DNA of 64,000 nt, from contig JAYJMM010000004.1 in assembly GCA_037349105.1 (NCBI GenBank), positions 1,453,001-1,517,000 on the forward strand, given 5' to 3'. This DNA is from Limnomonas spitsbergensis. Lineage: Eukaryota > Chlorophyta > Chlorophyceae > Chlamydomonadales. Positions 57,801 through 64,000 of the stretch are shown here, piece by piece; positions within the stretch are counted from its first letter, which is position 1, and the number at the start of each line of letters is the position of its first letter. The translations under genes and the position numbers were made by a program. Below the pieces are notes generated by a model. It saw nothing but the letters and a program-made list of their open reading frames with translations. It was not told the origin of the DNA and made no database searches.

Positions 57801-59420
57801 CAGCCCCCTCTGGATGTTGGCATCCATGAGGTGCTCACATGCGCTGTCGCTGTGCTCGCACTCGAACCCGCAGAACATGCATACTCTTCCGGGGTAATAC
57901 CTCATGGCCTGACGCATGGCATTGCGGGTGTCCATCTGCTGCTGACGGTCACCTGTTGCGCAATCCTCCCAGAGCCTGGCCAGCTCCACATCTGCAGGCA
58001 CCGCAGCAGGGAATGCTACCAGGCACACATTCCTGCTGCTGCTGTTGTTCACGGGTGCTGGCACCGGAGACCTGCTGCTCCTAGCTTCATCCACGTCACT
58101 GTCAGCTGCCCTGTCTTGTGGCAACAGCGTCTGCAATTTCTTTGCCAAGCGACGCTTCATCATCCTCAGCTGCCTGGTCATTCTCATCTGCCAGGCAATC
58201 CCTGGCTGCCTGGCCATCCACAGCTGCCTGGCCATTCCTTTGAGCTTCTGCTGGTACCAGTTCACCTTTTCCCTTAGCATGGGTATGGAGATTCCCTGCT
58301 CCTCTGACCCCTCAGGATTCTCTGCCGCCTCCAGCTGTTTGCTGGCCTGCTGGGCCGCCCCTGGTTCTGATATTGGCACCTGGACCCCTCCTGGAGCTGC
58401 TGCCACTGGTGGTGTGACAGGCCTTTCCTCTTCTGGCTGGTGCATCTGCACCGGCACCGGCGCCTGCCTGTGCTCGTGGTCCTCAACCTCACTTGGGCCA
58501 ACTGGTTCCTCAGCCACCTTTTGGTTTAGCTTCTGCTCCCACGGATGCAGTTGGTCCGGCTCGCAGCCGCCGGCCATCACAGGTGTCACCTGGGCTGCCT
58601 CCCTCGACAAACACAAACGTGACGCCTGCACCTGCAGTTGGCCTGGCTCACAGCCACCGATCCCTACAGGTGTCACATGAATTGCCTCCCTTTGCAAACC
58701 CAGTTGTGACGCCTGCACCTGCAGTTGGTCTGGCTGACAGCCACCGATCCCTACACGTGTCACAGGAACTGCCTCTCTCTGCAAACCCAGCCGTGACGCC
58801 TGCACCTGCAGTTGGCTTGGCTCGCAGCCACCGGTCACTGGTTTGGGTGAAAAAGCATTCCCTATCGGACCACAGTTGATCATGTGCAGCTGCTCGCTAG
58901 CTACCGGGCTATCCTGCCTGGGTGGGCCGGCACTCTCTGCCGTAATACAGTTGATCAGGTGCAGCTGCTCGCTAGCTACCAGGCTATCCTGCCTGGGTGG
59001 GCCGGCACTCTCTGCCGTAATACAGTTGATCAGGTGCCTGGGACTTGGCTCACTGTCATTGCTGAGGATATCAAACATGGACCAGCCGTTGGGGGACACC
59101 TGATTGCCTGGCTGCTCCATACACCTGGTCAATGCCTCCAAGGGTGCGCGCTGCTGGGGCACAGCCAGACTGCTTAACCCCGCCTGCTCTGCGTCACACA
59201 CACTTTTCCACACTCCAGTGGCCCACTGCCCTAGCCTGTTCCACCCTATTGGCTGAGCCAGATCCTCCTTCCTTTTTACTGGGGGCCATTCCGCAGTGGC
59301 GGCTTTTGCTTCACCCACCGCCTGCAGATCTGCGATTTGCTTCCTGATCACCTGACTTCCACCACGGGGCATCGTCCCGTTCTCCTTTTGAACGCACTGC
59401 GCAGCGCTTGCCACTCTCAT
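54858..59420 (-). CDS. Gag-like protein of the DIRS/PAT-like element (1520 aa)
   Basis: This is one intact frame of 1520 codons. Near residues 130-180 a block with INCITAESAGPPRQDS is repeated. Residues about 190-280 hold four repeats of QLQVQASRLGLQREA type. A Cys/His cluster lies near 515-530 (CMFCGFECEHSDSACEH), and another near 1220-1240 (CQACGYWGSHN...H). Residues about 970-1120 are Gln/Arg/Gly-rich repeats (RQSQEPPRGQ). Residues about 1250-1450 form a helical region (ETVEAFAHRVLSTAELL) like a retroelement capsid domain. The tail is Glu-rich. No polymerase or recombinase motif was seen. Function as a nucleocapsid-type structural protein is inferred from composition, the Cys/His clusters and context. 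The frame is undamaged, consistent with a recent insertion. Confidence 0.75.
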   Translation of the reverse strand: MRVASAAQCVQKENGTMPRGGSQVIRKQIADLQAVGEAKAATAEWPPVKRKEDLAQPIGWNRLGQWATGVWKSVCDAEQAGLSSLAVPQQRAPLEALTRCMEQPGNQVSPNGWSMFDILSNDSEPSPRHLINCITAESAGPPRQDSLVASEQLHLINCITAESAGPPRQDSPVASEQLHMINCGPIGNAFSPKPVTGGCEPSQLQVQASRLGLQREAVPVTRVGIGGCQPDQLQVQASQLGLQREAIHVTPVGIGGCEPGQLQVQASRLCLSREAAQVTPVMAGGCEPDQLHPWEQKLNQKVAEEPVGPSEVEDHEHRQAPVPVQMHQPEEERPVTPPVAAAPGGVQVPISEPGAAQQASKQLEAAENPEGSEEQGISIPMLREKVNWYQQKLKGMARQLWMARQPGIAWQMRMTRQLRMMKRRLAKKLQTLLPQDRAADSDVDEARSSRSPVPAPVNNSSSRNVCLVAFPAAVPADVELARLWEDCATGDRQQQMDTRNAMRQAMRYYPGRVCMFCGFECEHSDSACEHLMDANIQRGLEPGEDPAEAIDAEIKREGAEIKPAVTRQAPQSSKEPQEKSAVQVGKPWADLISEEELPDPIQEEKGRQPVTGLRPRQPMRPRRVPVQRGAGSTVYGTPLSKFTPSVGRPVQKSMEGSSSQMQRDDSHKEILRGFFHDPSRTQDTSPREPERSGTGGVVCGNEESEGPIGWAGILQWATDLWKQVCSRTFLHFQDQVTAIEEFKAHHLRGWATKAMLGIPHTGQDRAMLLAALGQISKGRAGREAALAVKAFADEWCNEVTGNQAEPGSEPEDEEDQAWEGFETAVQRPEELRAVQRWQQQARTAPTPTLRSEVFEVSSEPSLRGRLRGREEPRASSPAASERAELTSRSLARMAEQGVATRRANRQESYALLRIIEDKENTCQETQVDYIEEFLRKRQEGAARGPQQDEPAGSVRSSGPRRQETRGVTQSDSYARNYTGGTQPGRQNQGQPRGQASGEEQPNRQSQEPPRGQADSWEQPNRQGQEPPRGQADSWEQPRQQIQEPPRGTDECSRGAQQDRQSQEPPRGQAGPGRAHPWRPGSGDRPGRSKTGRQPRDGSRSSAGRAGRQPSREDREDDDNRFDRYYPGRSPSGGRGGGYGSRSESADSEPRGADRRRPRTRQESSDQEMKRIDREQARVTLQLQQQMVLQLTGVAKVTKIPAIQGNVPVLDMSHPGAVAARKYCQACGYWGSHNRLAMSDHQPALAVVAGEIAGSCQSPSAMTLLIKSLVKLWDSKPASVGPLMAAIRAAPHAGNRIAREVERIRQQWIAPAEEQCCEASLLTLWIKVVQAEVGKPTSDERSAITNIKLGVKTTLDPEVKPEETVEAFAHRVLSTAELLHISRDAVDYFGRRHSVSHMFYEGLPVATRVKLSKFVITVPGYLCMTDEEQITVLTQQVVLWEKFALEMGDLFVTDHRHAAEEENEMEEAEEENEMEEEEEADEEEEAREASWRERLFGARYSLDEEKPMSPRERSIDGPRWR

Positions 59421-59518
59421 CAGCCTCTTCTGCGTCGCGTATTCTGGCCCACTGCCTAGGTCTCTGCGTCCCTTTCTATTGGCTCATGGGATTAAGCTGG
59501 GTAGGCCTCGCCTTTCTG

Positions 59519-59706
59519 CTTTTCTGCTCACTAATTTTTATCTGGCGGAATCCTCCTTTGCCCTCTTTTCTGCTCGCTAATTTTAATCTGGCGGAATCCT
59601 CCTTCGCCCTTTTTTCTGCTTGCTAATTCCTAATCTGGCGGAATCCTCTTTCGCCCTTTTTTCTGCTTGCTGATTTTTAATCTGGCGGAATCCTCCTTCG
59701 CCCTTT
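59519..59706. repeat. Tandem array, about 46-bp unit, 4 copies, in element leader
   Basis: TTTTCTGCTCGCTAATTTTA then ATCTGGCGGAATCCTCCTTC is repeated four times just upstream of the Gag-like start codon, so it probably lies in the RNA leader. Confidence 0.85.
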
Positions 59707-60171
59707 TTAGTACTTCCCACCTTTACTGGCTGGGCTGCTTCTAGATGGCACACGTCCCGCGTGGATGTCTCGCGTCCTACGCGGAGGTATCCTCTTGCGT
59801 AGTGTCCGTTCAGCTCTGCGGTCCTGCGGGGATCCTTTGGTACACCCACAAAATTTCAAACCTGGATGTTCTATCCACAAGTTCACTTCTGTCAATGATG
59901 AAAGATTGGATCCACCTGATCTCAATCTGCAGTCATACAGGTAATATTTGATGGGTGTATAAGCCCACCGCCAAATCTTCAAGCTACGTCTGCTTCTGGG
60001 TTGCCACGCCCAGCTCAAGCAGGGATTGGCTTGGAATATCTATGAGAAATCCTCTGCTCAGTGATTTCTAGCTGTCCAAGGCAGATCCGCTGTCTCAAAA
60101 AGAAATTCCAAGCTCCACAGCACATACACCTTTAGCAGGATTTGTTGGGTCAGGCTGATAAGGCAAGATCC

Positions 60172-60192
60172 ACTTCGTTCCTTTTAAGTGGA
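60172..60192. repeat. Inverted copy of an internal A-repeat segment
   Basis: CTTCGTTCCTTTTAAGTGGA, immediately inside A1, is the reverse complement of a stretch within A1 (about 60588-60608) and A2 (about 53169-53189). It could pair with A1 about 400 bp away. Confidence 0.75.
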
Positions 60193-60193
60193 C

Positions 60194-60812
60194 ACGAGAG
60201 GTTTGCTTCAGGTCCGTGGCGGACTTCTTCCCCACTTAGTGGCGGACGCCTACGGGCGGACTCAGTGACTACACACTGGCCGCGGATGCGCAGCGCGTTA
60301 AGCTGTGGCTGGAACTTCTAGATGACAGACACGGAGCTGCCCTTCAGACAGCTGATCTGTTGGGTCGCTGAGTCACTCACCGCGTGAAGCGGGGGATGTC
60401 GTAGCCGTAGACTGCGGGCGGTGTCCCAGGTCGGGCTGGGCATCTAGCTGAGGATAACTAGGTTGCTATGTCGGCTCTGAGGCTGAACCAGGCTTGATCG
60501 TCTTCGTGCCTTCGTGGTACTGGCGTTATTGGTATTCACAGGGTATATCTTGGGATGATAGCCGTTGCTGATTACAATTAGAGGCCTGTCCACTTAAAAG
60601 GAACGAAGTAAGTGTCAAGCGTGCAAGCCGGGATTCAAAGGTCCCGGCAAGCCCTATTTACTGAGTACGGGAAATCTGCTACACTTCACACTTAAGCGGG
60701 ATTCTGGGTCTCAGTTCAAATCCGGAGACTCCGCAGATAAGCTGCGGAGGCTCCGTGGCCGCTAACTGCGGTCTAAACGGTTCTGTCACGTATACGGTAA
60801 TATACTGTGACA
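60194..60812 (-). repeat. Split direct repeat A1
   Basis: This terminal 619-bp copy lies upstream of the Gag-like ORF, so it probably contains the promoter of the element. Confidence 0.9.
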
Positions 60813-60948
60813 CATGTCATGTAAGCCGGTTTGCCGGAGGCAGGCCTTTTTTATAGGATTGTTGTTTGCTTATGGAGCATAGCAAACAACACATGATTTT
60901 CACCAACACGCTGACCAGTGTAACCATGACAGTCAACTCAAATGCCAC

Positions 60949-61638
60949 TCACCCTTGCTTGTCCCTAGTGTGGATGTCACCAGTCCAGCCGGAACCGCCC
61001 TCACTTGAGGCGCCCTCTTTCCAATGCTTAGGCTCTGTTGCATCTCCAGTGAAATTGTGGGATACGACGCTTTGTGCTGCCCCCCCCAGGAAGTCCACCA
61101 CATTGTTTGCCTTGCCAGAAGTTGCAGTATCAGGGTGCTGCTCTGTTGGGACGCCTGTAACCTCAACCTCCGTGGAGGGCTTGGGGCTGGCAGCCCAGTC
61201 ATCTTTGAAAGGCTTTTTCTTTCGGTCCACGGTTCCCTGGTAGCCTGTGTTCTCAGTTCCAGTCCAGTTCTAGGAGAGATGGGTAGAATTGCACAGCTTG
61301 TTAAAAGTCCATCAGCTCTCTATCGGCCTACCTCAACCATGATTTGCATCCACTTGCTTACCTCCTTGTTGCCCACACGGAATGGAGTGAAGATACGGAC
61401 GATAGCTGCGGGATTCACGAGGAAAAGATGCCGTAAGTATCGGTGCTGGTTAACGGAATCCCGATTATGGCTGACGGAAGGTGCGACAGAAATTTGCTTG
61501 TTCGCTCTCACCGTTACTGATGTCCTGCATCATGTTCGCCCTGACGACAACGGCTGTTGAGCGAACCCTAGGCGGCCTCGACGTCTTGTTTGGGCAACGA
61601 CATGGCAAGGCAGCTGTCTTGTTTACAGATAAAGCCAT
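60949..61638 (-). CDS. Unidentified small chloroplast-targeted protein
   Basis: Exons 61638-61512, 61405-61332 and 61269-60949 join in phase to 173 residues. The N-terminus (MALSVNKTAALPCRCPNKTS) is rich in Arg, Ser and small residues and ends in VVVRAN, a good transit-peptide cleavage context. The mature part has AIVRIFTPFRVGNKE, then TGYQGTVDRKKKPFKDDWAA and an Asp/Gly-rich hydrophilic tail. The second exon could end at 61362, also in frame. The terminal exon may splice on at AAGG/GTGAGT rather than stop at 60949. I do not recognise the family. It converges on TIC110, with the retroelement between them. Confidence 0.55.
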
Positions 61639-61991
61639 ATTTTGTATCAAGTTAATTGTCCTTTCTCAGGCAGATTGATGAATTTGAGCTTTTGGGAAAC
61701 GACATTCTGATATCGGAGGCATGCCACGTCAGCAACACGAAACCACAAACGGTAGTACCAGACAACCAGACTACGCCGTCAAATCCCATACATCACCCAC
61801 CCATCACCCCTTCAGAATTCTCTACGACTTGGCTTAAATCTCGACAAAAATTGATGGCACTATGCTACACCACTTCACACAGGGCAGCATGCTAAGACTC
61901 GAGACCTGATTTTCCAACAACACATTTGCCCATATAGAACATCAGTTGAACACAAGTATGTAGGCTATTCATGCACCGGACGTGATGGAGT
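61639..61991. other. Spacer between TIM17 3' end and the chloroplast protein gene
   Basis: This is short tandem intergenic sequence between two minus-strand genes. It holds the 5' flank of the chloroplast protein gene and the TIM17 3' UTR. Nothing else was seen. Confidence 0.35.
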
Positions 61992-63563
61992 TTAATGCCT
62001 TGAATCCGATTGGAAATCTGTCGGCAATGGCGGCGGCGTGAAGGGGTCCTCCACAATGTGTATCTCCGACGATCCCTGCACAAAAAAGTTTTAAATCTGG
62101 ATAACCTGCTTAACATCTTGCCTTTGTGCACGAAGCTTGTATGGGTATGACAAGCAAAACGAATGTATGAGATGCACAACTTCAGCTAAACTCCAAACAT
62201 TGACAAAAACATCCATTCCAAACAGCAAAGCACTGCACCTGCTCGGGCTTGTTCTCACTCCCTCCGAACCAGCTAGACCAGCTGCTTCCAGCGTCGGGCG
62301 CAGCCGCACCACCACCATCCATTGGACCAGCTGCGCGTCAGTAGACAAAATTCACAACCAGAGATCCTGACCATGGCGTCCATGACAAAATGACAACAAA
62401 ACTCTAACATCACCCCACATGCATGAGTGTGCAGCAGGCACGCTACATCAGCGCACCGGGGATAGGGCCCAGACCGCCGCCCATGGGCTGAGGCACGCCA
62501 GGAGGAGGGGGAGACGCCAGCCGACCCAGTGCAATTCCCAAACCCTCAATCATAGCCTACAAAGAGAGGAACGTTCACTTCAGTTAAGAGGTCATTGCAC
62601 AGTTTAAGAAAGGGCAGCTTGCTGTAACTTGTGAAAGGTACACTGCCCTGTCCACAGCATAAAAACAGAGGCACCAGCTTTGAGACGCAAGGTCCCTTCC
62701 CACCTGATATCCAACCCAAGGCATGGCGGGTACTCCCACTTTCCATCTCATCACACCCCAGGTCCAGAGGTTCTAGGGCAAAAAGTGGGCTTTCGCTCCC
62801 AAATACTCAGGGACACGTAGGTATGTGCACATGCACTGTTTGGTAAACCCATGCCAGCCCCACAACAACACACCAGCAAGATGCCCCCAAATGCTGCCGA
62901 CTTGGCTGCTGACTTGAAACCTGATCGCAGTTGCAGAAATCCTCCTGTCAGCGCACCAGCGCCAATGGCATTCCAGGGATCCTCCTGCATGCCCGCAGCA
63001 AAACATCCAATGCTCAAGCCATGAAAAAAAATGCAGCTAATAGCATGCCCGATTGAGATCTACCCGCACCAACATGCGAGAAAGCCTTGGCGCAGGTGCA
63101 TGCCGGTCGCCGGGCATCATGACATGGAGGTCTAAAGAGCGCTGAAGCCAGATCGAGCAAAAGTTAAGGAGTAGCTCTACCTACAAACCACGTGGTGGTG
63201 GTAGTGACCAACCTTTTTCCTGACATATTGTAGAGAGCAGTCGAACAAGGAGAATGTCAGGCCCCAATTGGCGAAACTGCCGCCCAGTTTAGGAGACTCC
63301 CTTCTCACTGCCTGCAATCGTATTGCGTCCATTACACAACGTCATGCCTAGAAACGATCGCCAGCACACGCGACGGCTGCACTCACCTCAACGGCACCCC
63401 TCATTCGGAATCCAGGTGGAGAATTCTTAAGCCCTTTAATCAAATGCCAAACCCCGCCCCCTACTGCGCCCATGCCAAAGGCTCCTCCTATGTCATCAAC
63501 GATGCGGTGTGGACAAGGCTCTCTCTGATGCTCCACTACATTCGGCCCAGGAGGATGAGACAT
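61992..63563 (-). CDS. TIM17: TIM17, mitochondrial inner membrane translocase subunit
   Basis: TIM17 forms the protein path of the TIM23 presequence translocase. Exons 63563-63387, 63311-63213, 62984-62874, 62556-62457, 62330-62239 and 62075-61992 join in phase to 220 residues. Signatures: [54 protein letters not shown], then [17 protein letters not shown] and [18 protein letters not shown]. Four glycine-rich membrane segments are evident. The C-terminal tail ([17 protein letters not shown]...[11 protein letters not shown]) is plant-like in length. If intron 4 (donor at 62456) is not removed, translation stops at 62443, giving a 166-residue form. The ATG at 63563 places REPCP 14 residues from the start. 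Confidence 0.93.
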
Positions 63564-63835
63564 TACAAAGTTTTACAAAACGTGATGGGCTCAAACGTGT
63601 GGACGATGCTTTGGGAGTGGTGCCCTGGGCAGGTCTAGTACAAGTATACAATCTCAGAGATCAAACAAATGTTAGAATGGCTAGCTCGTCGTGCATGGAG
63701 TGCCCGATGAGGGTGAGCACGTCAAAGAGCAAAGCCGAGCAAAACCCTCTGGTTTTGAGCTACGGAGCCATGAGCCAATGAACTTGGAAATATAGCAACT
63801 AAGCCACATAGCGTGCAAGGAAGTGTTACTGCGGA
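63564..63835. promoter_or_regulatory. Divergent intergenic region (TIM17 / EFG1-like)
   Basis: The 272 bp between opposed start codons presumably hold both promoters. No element was assigned. Confidence 0.35.
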
Positions 63836-64000
63836 ATGAAGGCCATCGAAGAAGTTAAAAATCCTTTCAAGCCTCAATTGAGTGCCGACCGGGGGATAAA
63901 AAAGGGTGGCAAAAAGAAGACGCCGACTCTGAAGTACCAAATCAGATCCCTCGGTCGACTAGTCAATTTGGTAAGTAAATGGGCAACCTTTTGTCTCCCT
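63836..64000 (+). CDS. EFG1: Probable rRNA-processing protein EFG1, first exon (partial)
   Basis: An ATG at 63836 opens a 45-codon exon ending at a consensus donor (TTG/GTAAGT at 63970). The product is basic (GIKKGGKKKTPTLKYQ) and ends in KYQIRSLGRLVN, which resembles the start of the EFG1 domain (LKNQIRDLERLL), a nucleolar factor in 18S rRNA maturation. The remainder lies beyond the right edge. The match rests on about 15 residues. Confidence 0.5.
   Translation, partial: MKAIEEVKNPFKPQLSADRGIKKGGKKKTPTLKYQIRSLGRLVNLVSKWATFCLP

Larger units (their letters stand above)
52534..60812 (-). mobile_element. DIRS/PAT-like retroelement with split direct repeats, non-autonomous
   Basis: Read on the minus strand, the element is A1 (60812-60194), internal region, B1 (53638-53397), 2 bp, A2 (53394-52776), B2 (52775-52534). 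A1 and A2 are both 619 bp and B1 and B2 both 242 bp; no mismatch was seen between copies by eye. This A1-internal-B1-A2-B2 order defines the PAT/Ngaro type of tyrosine-recombinase retrotransposons (DIRS order), described in volvocine algae as Kangaroo and TOC3. LTR elements have simple terminal repeats instead. The only long ORF is Gag-like (59420-54858). No reverse transcriptase, RNase H, methyltransferase or recombinase was seen in the remaining 1.2 kb. Both flanks show CATG at the junction. It lies in the convergent spacer between TIC110 and a chloroplast protein gene. Confidence 0.82.

Overview
The window is nuclear DNA of a green alga or a close relative. The genes are intron-rich, with small GT-AG introns. 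They encode chloroplast import machinery (TIC110), plastid ribosomal protein bL19c, a predicted thylakoid protein and several transit-peptide-like N-termini, beside general eukaryotic genes (UPF2, ESF1, TIM17, V-ATPase E). No rRNA, tRNA or CRISPR was recognised, and the species cannot be named from the sequence. Exon models were built by hand from splice consensus, reading frame and recalled family motifs. The models for TIC110, ESF1, TIM17, PTH, V-ATPase E, the INSIG-like gene and the thylakoid protein close in frame from start to stop.

Layout: the 5' part of UPF2 (-, ends at 1414) diverges from an INSIG-like membrane protein (+, 2331-3765). That gene converges on a proline/alanine-rich thylakoid protein (-, 4421-7009). 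Positions 7-10.6 kb hold decayed non-LTR retrotransposon pieces. Peptidyl-tRNA hydrolase (-, 10614-12522) diverges from a possible mTERF-like gene (+, 13041-14625). An unidentified multi-exon gene (-) lies at 15.9-20.9 kb, followed by a 34-bp minisatellite and a broken LINE (24.2-26.7 kb). Then come plastid L19 (-) and V-ATPase E (+), which are divergent; ESF1 (-, 30418-37162) and TIC110 (+, 37373-51880), also divergent with only 210 bp between start codons; an 8.3-kb tyrosine-recombinase-type (DIRS/PAT-like) retroelement at 52534-60812; a small chloroplast-targeted protein (-); TIM17 (-); and the first exon of a probable EFG1 gene (+) at the right edge.

Three themes stand out. (1) The retroelement has split direct repeats in the order A1-internal-B1-A2-B2. 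The repeat pairs look identical by eye, and the only long ORF is a 1520-residue Gag-like one, so it is probably a recent non-autonomous insertion. (2) Many introns are filled with private minisatellites (14, 25, 29, 30, 32, 43 and 46 bp units). TIC110 intron 10 consists almost wholly of two arrays that look like amplified copies of its own 5' and 3' splice-site regions. (3) Gene starts are mostly arranged in divergent pairs, suggesting shared promoters. The genes serve plastid and mitochondrial protein import, organelle translation, ribosome biogenesis and mRNA surveillance. Nothing suggests that they form one pathway.
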